A stretch of DNA of 64,000 nucleotides from Candidatus Thiothrix sulfatifontis (GCA_022828425.1 CP094685.1:3080046-3144045), one strand, 5' to 3'. Counted from the first letter of the stretch, positions 45,643 through 58,098 are shown. Numbers and translations are program-made. Notes: a model not told the origin generated them from the sequence alone.

Positions 45643-46497
45643 ATGAAGAAAATTCATCTAATTGCCATATTGACTTTATTGCTGAGTGAAAATCTATTTG
45701 CGGCTGGCTTTGATTGCAATAAAGCAGAGACACAAGTTGAAAAGATGATCTGTGCTGACTCATCTATCAGTGAGTTAGATGATAGACTTAATAGTCTATA
45801 CGAAGATGCCAAAAGCTCTCAAAATAAAAAAGAAATTATTACTAAGATTAAAGACTGGCTAAAATTAGAGCGAAATCAATGTCAAACAGAGATATGTTTG
45901 CGGAACGCATATGAAGATATTTTACCAAAATTAGAATTACTCGTCGAAGAAAATACAGAAAAAAAAGCCTCCAATAAAACTGAAAGCATTGCAAAAAATG
46001 ATGTAAAAGAAATATCTATTGATGCTACGACAATACCTAGCATTGGTGACAAGAATGATATAAAAGAAAACAATAACACTAGCAACAGCGAAACACAAAA
46101 TAAAACATTAAATAAGAATAAAGAAAGTGAGAATCAAATTTTAGATCAAAAAGATTTAATCAATGACAAGGAAGAACATCCAGAAACAACACCTGATAAC
46201 AAACCAAAATCTGATGATTACACTCCTTGGTGGATAGCAGCATTTGGAAGTATTGGAGTTTGGTTTTGGAATAAATTCATAAGAAATAGATGTCCCAACT
46301 GCAATTCCACTAATTTCTCTCAAAACAGTGGAGATGAAATTGATAGATGGAGACAATCAGTAAAGGTAACAGAAACATTGAGCAATGGAAAAAGCAGAGA
46401 GAAACATGTAACAAAAACCTTCATAAAAGTACAATATACTTATAAATGCAGAGATTGCGGCAGGGTATGGAGCATGACAAAAGAGCGTGAAAAATAG
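45643..46497 (+). CDS. LprI-like periplasmic domain fused through a TM helix to a zinc ribbon
   Basis: A 284-residue protein of unusual design. The signal peptide (MKKIHLIAILTLLLSENLFAA) leads into an LprI-type domain (FDCNKAETQVEKMICADSSI, LDDRLNSLYEDA), as in lysozyme-inhibitor lipoproteins. A low-complexity Asn/Lys/Glu linker of about 110 residues follows, then a membrane helix (WWIAAFGSIGVWFWNKFI). The cytoplasmic zinc ribbon is CPNCNS...CRDCGRVW. I choose ATG 45643 for its signal peptide; an in-frame ATG at 45580 lies inside the previous gene. It is strongly AT-rich like its neighbour. Confidence 0.7.
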   Translation: MKKIHLIAILTLLLSENLFAAGFDCNKAETQVEKMICADSSISELDDRLNSLYEDAKSSQNKKEIITKIKDWLKLERNQCQTEICLRNAYEDILPKLELLVEENTEKKASNKTESIAKNDVKEISIDATTIPSIGDKNDIKENNNTSNSETQNKTLNKNKESENQILDQKDLINDKEEHPETTPDNKPKSDDYTPWWIAAFGSIGVWFWNKFIRNRCPNCNSTNFSQNSGDEIDRWRQSVKVTETLSNGKSREKHVTKTFIKVQYTYKCRDCGRVWSMTKEREK

Positions 46498-46546
46498 AAT
46501 ATTAAAATATCAAATATGATCGCTAATTAAGTGGAAATCCCAACCC

Positions 46547-47272
46547 ATGACTCAACCCTACTCCCGAATCTTCCTACTCAGCCACATGCGAGCCTACAGC
46601 AGTTTGCTAGGGCATATTATCGGCTCACACCCGCGCATCAATGGCTATTACGAAATGCACCAAAGCTACCTCAGCGACGCTGATCTAGCCCAGCAAATCG
46701 CGGATTACAGCCAACACGATAGCTTAAAACCTGACAGTCACTATCAGTTTGATAAACTGCTGCACAACGATTATCGGCTGAATTTGAGCCTGCCCGCATT
46801 GCAAGATGCTGTCATTTTTATTGCGTTGCGCCAACCTGAGCCAACCATTAAAAGCATCATTAAGTTATTCCGGCAAAAATCCAGCGATGATTTGTATGCG
46901 CAACCCGCTGGCGCAACCCACTATTACCTTGAACGGCTGCAAACCCTTACCGATTTCGCCCAGCAACACCCGCAACGTTATTACTATTTTGATACCGAAA
47001 AAGTCTGCACTGACACCGACGGCTTATTAAGCCAGTTACAGCAATGGATAGGGGTGACTGAACCGTTAGCGCGTGAATACGGTAGCTTTGCCAAAACGGG
47101 CATAGCCGGTGCGGGGGATACCTCACCGCTCATTCACACCGGAAAAATATTACCGGATTTTCAGGAAGCGGTGGATGATGTGGAACTGGATGCGACGTTA
47201 TTGCAACAGGCAGAACAGGCTTATCAAAACAGCCGCGCTTTATTGCTGCACTACGCCAAACAGCATTGCTAA
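46547..47272 (+). CDS. Sulfotransferase-like protein
   Basis: A 241-residue protein resembling PAPS-dependent sulfotransferases. The N-terminal strand-loop-helix IFLLSHMRAYSSLLGHIIGSHPRINGYYEMH corresponds to the 5'-phosphosulfate loop, and IFIALRQPEPTIKSIIKLF is in the place of the 3'-phosphate-binding strand. The substrate cannot be predicted. GC composition returns to the window average here, so the AT-rich island ends just before this gene. Confidence 0.7.
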   Translation: MTQPYSRIFLLSHMRAYSSLLGHIIGSHPRINGYYEMHQSYLSDADLAQQIADYSQHDSLKPDSHYQFDKLLHNDYRLNLSLPALQDAVIFIALRQPEPTIKSIIKLFRQKSSDDLYAQPAGATHYYLERLQTLTDFAQQHPQRYYYFDTEKVCTDTDGLLSQLQQWIGVTEPLAREYGSFAKTGIAGAGDTSPLIHTGKILPDFQEAVDDVELDATLLQQAEQAYQNSRALLLHYAKQHC

Positions 47273-47282
47273 TAGTCGGCTT

Positions 47283-47855
47283 TTACGCCTGCACCCCAAA
47301 CACATACCCCAAATCAATCCCCTGTTCAGCGAACGGGGGAATAAATACCCGCTGGCAATCTTCAACCGCGATACACTCTTTGGAAAACACCACGCGGTAA
47401 TGCTCCCCCGCCAACTCATAAGCAATCAGGGTTTTATTCTCTGGTGAAATCACCCAATAATAAGGCACTTGGTACACCTGTAAGCGCATCAGGTGCATCA
47501 CCAAATCCTTGCTTTCATGCCCCGGCGAAGTAATTTCACACACCCAATCAGGCAAAATATCCACCACACCCTCTGGTGGATTCGGCACACGCGCCTTACG
47601 CCATCCGGCAAGATCATGGGTTGGGCAATGATGTTCGCTGTAACGCACGCTGATTTCCGTCACAATCCACCAGCCATCTGCACCTTTACGGCGTTTGAAG
47701 GGGGAAACTTCATCAGAAAGACCCGATTGCACCTGCGCATGAGCAAACCGCGCCATCGGGCGTTTCACAATTTCACCGCTAATCAGTTCAATGCGCCCAT
47801 CGACAGATGCAGCCATTAGCAAGTCATCGACTGTTGCAAATTTCCGTGCTTCCAT
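47283..47855 (-). CDS. Uma2-family (DUF820) putative endonuclease
   Basis: A 190-residue protein of the DUF820/Uma2 family, with a PD-(D/E)XK fold. The N-terminus is FATVDDLLMAASVDGRIELISGEIVKRP. The catalytic Asp lies in HDLAGWRKAR and the Glu in DWVCEITSPGHESKDLV, and PYYWVISPENKTLIAYEL closes the fold. This family is greatly expanded in cyanobacteria and common in Thiothrix-like genomes. Its biological role is unsettled. Confidence 0.88.
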   Translation of the reverse strand: MEARKFATVDDLLMAASVDGRIELISGEIVKRPMARFAHAQVQSGLSDEVSPFKRRKGADGWWIVTEISVRYSEHHCPTHDLAGWRKARVPNPPEGVVDILPDWVCEITSPGHESKDLVMHLMRLQVYQVPYYWVISPENKTLIAYELAGEHYRVVFSKECIAVEDCQRVFIPPFAEQGIDLGYVFGVQA

Positions 47856-47878
47856 CCCATACCTCGGCTTACATAATC

Positions 47879-48271
47879 CTAATAATCGACTTTTTTACGC
47901 CCCGATTTAATATCGCTGTGCTTTTTCTTGCTGTCAAGCCGTTTGAGCCGCGAGCTAAACGTCGGGCGCGTGGCTTTGCGCTTCTTTTGCACTTTGGTCG
48001 CGTCCGCGATTAATTGTTGCAAGCGTTCGAGCGCGTCCGCCCGATTTTTTTCCTGACTGTTGTGGGTTTGCGCCTTGATGACCACCACGCCATCGCCGGA
48101 AATGCGCTGGTCAGCGTAGCTCAACAGCTTTTCTTTCCAACTATCCGGCAAGGAAGAAGCGCGGATGTCGAAACGCAGGTGAATCGCGGTCGAGACTTTA
48201 TTGACGTTTTGCCCGCCGGAGCCTTGAGCGCGGATGGGTTGGAAATCGAGTTCTTCGGGCGGGATGTTCAT
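47879..48271 (-). CDS. arfB: Alternative ribosome-rescue factor ArfB (YaeJ)
   Basis: A peptidyl-tRNA hydrolase that frees ribosomes stalled on mRNA without a stop codon. The catalytic GGQ is in AQGSGGQNVNKVSTAIHL. The C-terminal tail is very basic (KVQKKRKATRPTFSSRLKRLDSKKKHSDIKSGRKKVDY) and enters the mRNA channel in ArfB. I take ATG 48271 (MNIPPEELDFQPIRA), which matches the family; a TTG at 48289 is the alternative. It is 130 residues. Confidence 0.94.
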   Translation of the reverse strand: MNIPPEELDFQPIRAQGSGGQNVNKVSTAIHLRFDIRASSLPDSWKEKLLSYADQRISGDGVVVIKAQTHNSQEKNRADALERLQQLIADATKVQKKRKATRPTFSSRLKRLDSKKKHSDIKSGRKKVDY

Positions 48272-48438
48272 AAGGGTGATGACCTTCAAAACGGCGTCTA
48301 ATTGCCGGTTACTTTAACGTTCAATGACCGATTAGTGAAGGTATTTGACGGGAGTTTGGTATTCCAGCACGGGATACTGACGCTTTACGCCGCTTCGGTA
48401 TATCATGCGCCTTTCAACCAACACCAAAACTACCTTGC

Positions 48439-50013
48439 ATGGCTACCACTAACACACTGTCCGACCCCGCTATCCAGCTCCAGCTCCGTCAAGCCAAGCT
48501 GGATGACGTTGCACAAATTGCGGCGTTATCCGAGCGCGTTTATGCAGGCACGGGGATGTACGGCTACCCAGAGCCGGTACTGATCGGGCAGCAAAACCAT
48601 TTCCCAGAAGGGCAATTTGTGGTCATCGCGGGCGACAAAATCGTCGGCTACTGCGCCACCCTGCGCGTCAATGAGCAACGCGCCTTTAAGCAGCACGACT
48701 GGAGCGAAATCACCGGCAATGGCTACATCGCGACCCACGACCCCCACGGCGAATGGCTTTACGGCATGGAAGTGTGCGTCGACCCCAACTACCGTGGCTA
48801 CCGCATCGGGCAACGCTTGTACAATGCCCGTAAACAACTAGCGCAAGACCTCGCGCTGAAAGGCATCGTCTTCGCCGGGCGTTTGCCTACGCTTGCCAGC
48901 CGCATCAAGCGCTACGGTACGGCGGAAGCGTATGTCGAAGCCGTGCGCAAAAAGGAACAACGCGACCCGGTACTTTCCTTCCAGCTACGCAATGATTTCG
49001 AGTTCATCGGCTTAATCCCGCATTATCTGGATGCTGATTACCAATCAATGGGTTACGGTGTCCACATGATGTGGCGCAACCCCAAAGTCGCGCAGACGCC
49101 CGCCAAAGGCAAACAGAAAAACTACGGCAAACGCCAACCCGATAGCGTGCGCGTCGGCACGGTGCAATACCAGCAACGCAAAGTGCAATCGTTCGAGGAA
49201 TTCATGGAAGCCGTCGCCTACTTCGTGGACGTGGTAGCCGATTACAAAGGCGATTTCGTGGTATTCCCCGAACTCTTCACCCTGCAATTATTGTCGATGG
49301 AATCGCAGCAATTAAGCCCCGTGGAAGCCATTGAAGCGCTCACCAAATACACCCCGCAATTCCGCGAAGCCATGCGCGACCTGGCGTTGCGTTACAATAT
49401 CAACATTATTGGCGGCTCGCACCCCACGCGGATGCCGAATGGACGGGTGGAAAACATTTGCTACATTTTCCTGCGTGACGGCACGGTACACGCACAAGCC
49501 AAAATTCACCCCACGCCCAATGAAGCGTATTGGTGGAACATCGAAGGCGGCAGTGAGCTGGATGTCATTCAAACCGATTGCGGTCCCATCGGGGTACTGA
49601 TTTGCTACGATTCGGAATTTCCTGAGTTAGCACGCCACCTCACCGATCAGGGCGCACAAATCCTCTTCGTGCCGTTTTGCACCGATGAACGCCAAGGCTA
49701 TTTGCGGGTGCGTTATTGCTGTCAGGCACGCGCGGTCGAAAATCAGATTTACGTAGTGATGTCCGGCAACTGTGGCAACCTGCCCAACGTCGCCAATATG
49801 GATATTCAATACGCGCAAAGCTGCATTCTTACCCCCTGCGACCTGCCATTTGCGCGTGACGGGATCGCCGCCGACACCACCCCGAACACCGAAATGGTCG
49901 CAATGGCTGACCTGCGCCCCGATTTATTAATGACCGCCCGCAACAGTGGCTCGGTGCAAAACCTGCGCGACCGCCGCCATGACTTGTACCACGTGCGTTG
50001 GAAAGGCAAATAA
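48439..50013 (+). CDS. GNAT acetyltransferase fused to carbon-nitrogen hydrolase
   Basis: A 524-residue two-domain protein. Residues about 10-210 form a GNAT domain (acetyl-CoA loop GMEVCVDPNYRGYRIGQRLY). Residues about 235-510 form a nitrilase/omega-amidase domain with the triad Glu (VVFPELFTLQL), Lys (AKIHPTPNE) and Cys (VLICYDSEFPELAR). The fusion is known in other bacteria; its substrate is unknown. It is divergent from arfB. Confidence 0.92.
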   Translation: MATTNTLSDPAIQLQLRQAKLDDVAQIAALSERVYAGTGMYGYPEPVLIGQQNHFPEGQFVVIAGDKIVGYCATLRVNEQRAFKQHDWSEITGNGYIATHDPHGEWLYGMEVCVDPNYRGYRIGQRLYNARKQLAQDLALKGIVFAGRLPTLASRIKRYGTAEAYVEAVRKKEQRDPVLSFQLRNDFEFIGLIPHYLDADYQSMGYGVHMMWRNPKVAQTPAKGKQKNYGKRQPDSVRVGTVQYQQRKVQSFEEFMEAVAYFVDVVADYKGDFVVFPELFTLQLLSMESQQLSPVEAIEALTKYTPQFREAMRDLALRYNINIIGGSHPTRMPNGRVENICYIFLRDGTVHAQAKIHPTPNEAYWWNIEGGSELDVIQTDCGPIGVLICYDSEFPELARHLTDQGAQILFVPFCTDERQGYLRVRYCCQARAVENQIYVVMSGNCGNLPNVANMDIQYAQSCILTPCDLPFARDGIAADTTPNTEMVAMADLRPDLLMTARNSGSVQNLRDRRHDLYHVRWKGK

Positions 50014-50014
50014 A

Positions 50015-50437
50015 TTAAGCCACCAACAGCACCAATTGCGGCGCTGCGGTGGCTGAATCTGCCCACAAAATCGCATTCTGGGCGTATTGCTCGCCCAGTA
50101 ATTTGGCACTTTCCAAATCCAAGCCCGGTACCAGAAAACTCGCTTCGCCTTGCCATTCACCTGCCGGGTCTAAGCCAATCGCGGGAATCGTCATGTAACC
50201 GTGTTGCGCCAACTCTGCGGCTAATTGCTGTTGCGCAAGGGCATTTTCCGCCTCGCTCAACGGCCAGCTATGCGGATTGCAAGCCGTAATAAACGCTGCG
50301 CACGTATGCCCGGTTTCACGCAACAACTGCGCTAATTCAACGGAGGGGCTGTCGGTGCGCAGCGTAAATGCGCCCTGTGGGTATTGCACTTGGTAATGGG
50401 CAGCGTGATACGCCGCCAGTAATTCTGTTGTCATCAT
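50015..50437 (-). CDS. DUF3293 domain protein
   Basis: A 140-residue cytoplasmic protein matching the DUF3293 layout: ELLAAYHAAHYQVQ at the start, FITACNPHSWPLSEAENALAQQQL in the middle, and GEWQGEASFLVPGLDLESAKLLGEQYAQNAILW at the end. Function unknown. The ATG at 50437 has GGGGA upstream. Its stop is two bases from the convergent GNAT-nitrilase gene. Confidence 0.85.
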   Translation of the reverse strand: MMTTELLAAYHAAHYQVQYPQGAFTLRTDSPSVELAQLLRETGHTCAAFITACNPHSWPLSEAENALAQQQLAAELAQHGYMTIPAIGLDPAGEWQGEASFLVPGLDLESAKLLGEQYAQNAILWADSATAAPQLVLLVA

Positions 50438-50462
50438 CGGAAGTCCCCATTGATTGATACTG

Positions 50463-52922
50463 TTATTCGCCCAAAATCGCGCCACCGAACAGCGCCGGGT
50501 TTTGCCAAGCCTCGTCTTGTTTGGCTTTCCAAGCCAATTTACCGTCACGGTCGCCGCCGTCGTCGTCGTCATCCACGTGAATATCCAAGCCCATGCGTTG
50601 CCCCACGCGCGGGCTAATCCCCAGACCCGCCCAAGGCAAGGTGACATCCAGCACGTAGCCATTGCCAGAGCGGGTCACGGTGTGATTCAAGGGTACGCGA
50701 TCAAGTTTCGGTGAGTTTTTGCCCAAAACAATATTGCCAGCTTTCAGATCAACAATAAAGTGGAAATCGTTGCGTTGGTCGTATTGCTGACTCATGGAAC
50801 CATCCGCATCCAAGTACAATTCAACCGCGTCATCTTCCCAAGGCACGGTGGAATCGCTCACGCCGGGGCGGTCATCTTCCACCCCAATCCGCAAATACAA
50901 GTATTGCTGATCCCAACTGGCTTGCCACACCGCTGCCAAATCTGGCGTGCCCTCGATTTTGCCATTCAACACATTGCGCAACGGATAAGCCGCAGCCCCT
51001 GCCCAAACATCCGCCGGATTCCGCGCTTGCCGAATCAAGGCACTGCCCCCCGCCACGTATTGTTCATTAGGCATCGTGCGCATCGTCACTAAGGTGGTTT
51101 CCACTGACGACGGCGCAGCATCTTCTGGCGGAATATTCCCCATGGGGAATGGCGGCGGTTCGCCGTGGATGGGTTCGTATTGTGGCGCGGTCGCATCCAA
51201 GGGTTCGGATTGGGTTTTCATTGCCTCCAATGTCACCGCCGGTTTCGCCTGACGCACCAAAGTATCCCCAGAACAACCGTTCCACCAACAACGATTGACG
51301 CGGGTGAATTCCAACAAAGCACGGTGTTTGGGTGCTTGCGCATCCGGCTGGGTAATGTACTCCTTCGTGCCAAAACTGCCGTATTTGCGGTAAATGCGCG
51401 GTGAACTGAAATGTACGAATAATTTACCCCCCGCTTGTTTCCAACCCGTCAGGAGTTGCTGGTAAATAGCAGCCATTTGCGGGTGACGGTTGGCGGCATA
51501 AAACAGGGTATTCGGGTGCTGATTATCGGATTTCGTGGTCATGTCCACCAAATGTTGCCCGCCTTCATACGCGATCAAATCCACTCCGAAGCTTTTGGTC
51601 ACTTCCGCCTGTTTTGCAATCAACTTGATTTCATTGGGCAAGGAATGCGGGTATTTCGGGTCAGTCATCACTTGGAAAATGTCACTGACGCTACGGGCTT
51701 TGCGCAAGGCATTCGCCTCGCCATACACATACGGTGCGACCGCGTAAGCATCGGTAAAGCGGTAAGCACCGTTATAAGACAAAATCGTTTTGCTCATCGC
51801 GGTGCTGCCCACCAAACCGGACATCACCCGCACCACGCGCTTATTGCCGCGAAACACTTGCTCCCAAATGCCAAACACATCCACCGAACGCTTGGAATAA
51901 AATTTGTACGCGGCTTGATTCGGATCAGGGTCTAAGCCCATTTGCACGCCTTGTTGCTTGGCAAAAGCGTGTTGGGTAAACACGCCATTCCACACTTCGT
52001 TGGAATATTCCACGTACACTTTCAAGCTCGGCTCCAGATTGGCTTGCACGTATTCGGCAAAGCGGCGGATAAAATCGTTACTCGCCGCATGAGGCATCGA
52101 AAACCACGGATCGGCGTGCAAACGGTTCGCGAGTTCCACCATCACTTCCATTGGAGCGCCGCGAATGCCCTCTGCACCACCCCAGGTTTGCTGGTCGATG
52201 CTGGCGCGGTCTTCCCACGCATACACCGGGTTACGGGTAATCCCGCTCATATTCATGAAACGGATCACCCGAAAATCGCGCATATACGTCAAATAATCGG
52301 GGTTAAAAATAATCTTGCTGGAATCACGCTCGAATGACAGGTAATTCCCGGCACACTGCCCGGCTGCCGCCACGCGCTGAAACGGGTTATTCGCACAAAT
52401 CCCACCCGGCGGCAAAATACGGATATTGCGGATGGGATTCGCCGGATTCGTCGCCAGAATAAACAGCGTCGCGTTCAACTCATTGTCTTTACCCGGATCG
52501 AGAGTGATGATGTCGCGCCCCAGCGCACCCGCTACTAAGCTCGCATCGTTACGGTAATCCAGCTTGCCTTCGCCTTCATACAACACAATGTATTGACCGC
52601 TGGGAATCGTACCCGCCGGTAATTTGCTCACAAAGCGCGTACCCGCCTGCCCCCCTTGAGAAATCGTTTTCGGCCAACCGTTGCGATCGTATTCGATATT
52701 GCCTTTGTTTAATTGCCGCGCTTCACGGAATGGCAACGCCATTTTCATTAAATCAATGAACGGTGCACTGGAATCGTCATCCATGATTTCATTGGTATTC
52801 GTTCCCAGCGCCGAATGGCTGTTGTAAAACGCGGCGGCAGGTTTAACCGCACTTAAACCCAATAGCAGCAGTAAAGCAGCCATAGCCCAGCGGCTCCCCC
52901 CCCAACGGTAAGCATTTATCAT
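50463..52922 (-). CDS. Secreted glycoside-hydrolase-like protein with C-terminal CBM9
   Basis: A large exported protein of about 819 residues. After a signal peptide (WAMAALLLLLGLSAVKPAAA) comes a region of about 550 residues resembling a clan-A (beta/alpha)8 glycoside hydrolase. Candidate acid/base and nucleophile are in VYVEYSNEVWNG and DLIAYEGGQHL. A Pro-rich linker leads to a C-terminal CBM9/DOMON-like sandwich (LAAVWQASWDQQYLYLRIGVEDD, DDAVELYLDADGS, DVTLPWAGLG). The sugar target is unknown. ATG 52922 is preferred to ATG 52937. It may remodel the organism's own sheath or capsule, or biofilm polysaccharide. Confidence 0.78.
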   Translation of the reverse strand: MINAYRWGGSRWAMAALLLLLGLSAVKPAAAFYNSHSALGTNTNEIMDDDSSAPFIDLMKMALPFREARQLNKGNIEYDRNGWPKTISQGGQAGTRFVSKLPAGTIPSGQYIVLYEGEGKLDYRNDASLVAGALGRDIITLDPGKDNELNATLFILATNPANPIRNIRILPPGGICANNPFQRVAAAGQCAGNYLSFERDSSKIIFNPDYLTYMRDFRVIRFMNMSGITRNPVYAWEDRASIDQQTWGGAEGIRGAPMEVMVELANRLHADPWFSMPHAASNDFIRRFAEYVQANLEPSLKVYVEYSNEVWNGVFTQHAFAKQQGVQMGLDPDPNQAAYKFYSKRSVDVFGIWEQVFRGNKRVVRVMSGLVGSTAMSKTILSYNGAYRFTDAYAVAPYVYGEANALRKARSVSDIFQVMTDPKYPHSLPNEIKLIAKQAEVTKSFGVDLIAYEGGQHLVDMTTKSDNQHPNTLFYAANRHPQMAAIYQQLLTGWKQAGGKLFVHFSSPRIYRKYGSFGTKEYITQPDAQAPKHRALLEFTRVNRCWWNGCSGDTLVRQAKPAVTLEAMKTQSEPLDATAPQYEPIHGEPPPFPMGNIPPEDAAPSSVETTLVTMRTMPNEQYVAGGSALIRQARNPADVWAGAAAYPLRNVLNGKIEGTPDLAAVWQASWDQQYLYLRIGVEDDRPGVSDSTVPWEDDAVELYLDADGSMSQQYDQRNDFHFIVDLKAGNIVLGKNSPKLDRVPLNHTVTRSGNGYVLDVTLPWAGLGISPRVGQRMGLDIHVDDDDDGGDRDGKLAWKAKQDEAWQNPALFGGAILGE

Positions 52923-53058
52923 GATTTCTAACCCCATGTTATCGTAAGCAGCAGCCCTAACCTCGCGCTAACGCTGCCTTATTCCCCAATTTGTTATGCT
53001 TGGAAGACCAATATGTTCTTTAAGTTCCCTTTTCGTTATTATTCCATCCTTTTGCTGA

Positions 53059-56058
<3,000 letters not shown>

Positions 56059-56060
56059 AC

Positions 56061-57362
56061 ATGCTCAACATTACCGAATTAAGCACCACTGACAGCGCGT
56101 TCTGGTCGAAACTGCAAGACCTACTGGCATGGGAAAGCGTCTCCGATGACGCGGTATTCAACACCGTCAACGGCATTTTGAAAGATGTGCGCAAGCGTGG
56201 CGACGCCGCCGTGGTGGAATACACCAACCGCTTTGACCGCATGAGTGTGGGCAGCATGGCGGAACTGGAAATTCCCGCCGCCCGCGTGCAAGCAGCGCTC
56301 ACCAAAATCACGCCAGAACAGCGTACTGCATTAGAGGCCGCCGCCGCTCGCCTGAAGTCTTACGCCGAACACCAATTGCTGGAATCGTGGAGCTACACCG
56401 AAGCCGACGGCACTTTGCTGGGGCAACAAGTCACCGCATTGGATCGGGTCGGTTTGTACGTCCCCGGTGGCAAAGCGGCATATCCCTCTTCGGTGCTGAT
56501 GAATGCCGTGCCAGCCAAAGTTGCAGGCGTGCCGGAATTGATCATGGTAGTGCCAACCCCCGACGGTGAAGTCAACGAACTGGTGCTGGCCGCCGCCGCC
56601 ATTTCCAACGTCGACCGCGTGTTCGCTATCGGCGGCGCACAAGCCGTTGCCGCCCTCGCTTACGGTACCGCAACCGTCCCGCCAGTCGATAAAGTCGTCG
56701 GCCCCGGCAATATCTACGTCGCCACCGCCAAGCGCATGGTCTACGGCACGGTCGGTATCGACATGATTGCAGGCCCTTCCGAAATCCTCGTGGTGTGCGA
56801 TGGCAACACCAACCCGGATTGGATTGCCATGGATCTGTTTTCCCAAGCGGAACACGACGAAGACGCACAATCCATCCTCGTCTGCCCCGATGCAGCTTTC
56901 ATCGAACAAGTAAAAGCCAGCATCAACCGTTTGTTGGAAGAAATGCCGCGCAAACCGATCATTGCCACTTCGCTGCAAAACCGTGGGGTACTGATCCACG
57001 TGCAAGACATGGCAGAAGCGGTAAAAGTTGCCAACTACATCGCCCCCGAACACTTGGAGCTTTCGGTGGAAAATCCGCGTGAAATGGCGACGCAGATTCG
57101 CCATGCCGGGGCAATTTTCATGGGGCGCTACACCGCTGAAGCCGTCGGCGATTATTGTGCAGGGCCGAACCATGTATTGCCCACTTCACGCACCGCACGT
57201 TTTTCCAGCCCGCTGGGGGTATATGACTTCCAGAAGCGCTCATCCTTGATTGACTGCTCGGCGCAAGGCGCCTCGACACTGGGCAAAATTGCTTCCGTAT
57301 TGGCACGCGGTGAAGGCTTGGTCGCGCACGCCCGTTCAGCCGAATATCGCATCAAAGACTAA
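56061..57362 (+). CDS. hisD: Histidinol dehydrogenase
   Basis: It catalyses the last two oxidations of histidine synthesis. Conserved blocks: [74 protein letters not shown] (zinc site) and [37 protein letters not shown]. It is 433 residues. It starts two bases after aroG, with an AGGGG ribosome-binding site, and ends at a hairpin terminator. Confidence 0.97.
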   Translation: MLNITELSTTDSAFWSKLQDLLAWESVSDDAVFNTVNGILKDVRKRGDAAVVEYTNRFDRMSVGSMAELEIPAARVQAALTKITPEQRTALEAAAARLKSYAEHQLLESWSYTEADGTLLGQQVTALDRVGLYVPGGKAAYPSSVLMNAVPAKVAGVPELIMVVPTPDGEVNELVLAAAAISNVDRVFAIGGAQAVAALAYGTATVPPVDKVVGPGNIYVATAKRMVYGTVGIDMIAGPSEILVVCDGNTNPDWIAMDLFSQAEHDEDAQSILVCPDAAFIEQVKASINRLLEEMPRKPIIATSLQNRGVLIHVQDMAEAVKVANYIAPEHLELSVENPREMATQIRHAGAIFMGRYTAEAVGDYCAGPNHVLPTSRTARFSSPLGVYDFQKRSSLIDCSAQGASTLGKIASVLARGEGLVAHARSAEYRIKD

Positions 57363-57389
57363 GCGACTTTACGCGCTGCATACCCTCTG

Positions 57390-57415
57390 AAAGCCCCATC
57401 CAACGGGGCTTTTCA
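57390..57415 (+). terminator. Probable terminator of the murA-hisD operon
   Basis: The stem AAGCCCC (57391-57397) / GGGGCTT (57405-57411) has a seven-base loop and a short run of T. Confidence 0.65.
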
Positions 57416-57474
57416 GTTCTCTGCAAAAAGTTCACGGTTATTACAAAAAATTTGCAGAAAACGTGCAAAACCTC

Positions 57475-57503
57475 TTTACATTAGTAAATGCTAATATTAT
57501 TAT
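57475..57503 (+). promoter_or_regulatory. Probable sigma-70 promoter of the Gly/Asn-rich secreted protein
   Basis: TTTACA (57475-57480) and TATTAT (57498-57503) are separated by 17 bases in a very AT-rich upstream region. This is about 50 bp before the ATG of the secreted protein. Confidence 0.5.
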
Positions 57504-57551
57504 TATCCCATACTGAACTTCTCGAAATACAACCTGCTAGGAAATAAAATT

Positions 57552-58043
57552 ATGAAACTGCATACTATCGCTTTCGCTGCTTTGATCGCTTTCACTGGCG
57601 CTGCTTCTGCTGAATTCACAGACGGTTTTGATAACGGTTCTGCTTCTGGTCAAGGCACCAGCCAAGGCAATGGCGCTACTGGTGGTCAAGGCACTGGTTA
57701 CGGCGCTACCAACGGCGACGTAAACGGCTGGGGTCGTGGTAAAGGCGACGCTGACGGTGAAGTTGATTTTGCGATCACTTTCAAAGGCAAAGGCCGCACT
57801 AACTTCGACAGCGACATGGCTGCTAACGGCAAAGGCAATGGCAACTGGTACGGCAATGGCAACGGTTACGGCCAAGGCAACACCACTAACAACGGTTACA
57901 GCGACTTCCGCTCTAACTCTGAAGGTTCTAACAACGGTTACGCAGCACCAGCCATGATGACTGCACCGCAGATGCCTGCTGCTCCTGTTACCGCTCCAGC
58001 AGCACCGGCTGCTGCACCAGCAACCCCTGCTGCTGCGAAATAA
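57552..58043 (+). CDS. Secreted Gly/Asn-rich protein, sulfur-globule-protein-like
   Basis: A 163-residue exported protein. A signal peptide (MKLHTIAFAALIAFTGAASA) is followed by irregular short repeats rich in Gly, Asn, Gln and spaced aromatics (NGNWYGNGNGYGQGN; GYSDFRSNSEGSNNGY). The tail is Ala/Pro/Met-rich (PAAPVTAPAAPAAAPATPAAAK). It has no cysteines. Composition and layout are like the envelope proteins of periplasmic sulfur globules in purple sulfur bacteria, but low-complexity sequence is weak evidence and it could be another matrix or adhesive protein. Its own promoter and strong terminator suggest abundant expression as a single gene. Confidence 0.65.
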   Translation: MKLHTIAFAALIAFTGAASAEFTDGFDNGSASGQGTSQGNGATGGQGTGYGATNGDVNGWGRGKGDADGEVDFAITFKGKGRTNFDSDMAANGKGNGNWYGNGNGYGQGNTTNNGYSDFRSNSEGSNNGYAAPAMMTAPQMPAAPVTAPAAPAAAPATPAAAK

Positions 58044-58069
58044 GACTGACGCAAGCATCACAGTTTGCT

Positions 58070-58098
58070 AAAGGGCACCCTCCGGGGTGCCTTTTTTG
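58070..58098 (+). terminator. Strong intrinsic terminator after the secreted protein gene
   Basis: The ten-base stem AAGGGCACCC / GGGTGCCTTT has a TCCG-type loop and is followed by T6. Confidence 0.9.

Noticed and set aside
57537..58061. Minus-strand Ser/Val-rich frame of 174 codons opposite the secreted Gly/Asn-rich gene
   Set aside because: It is a mirror of the low-complexity repeats. The plus strand has the signal peptide, promoter and terminator.
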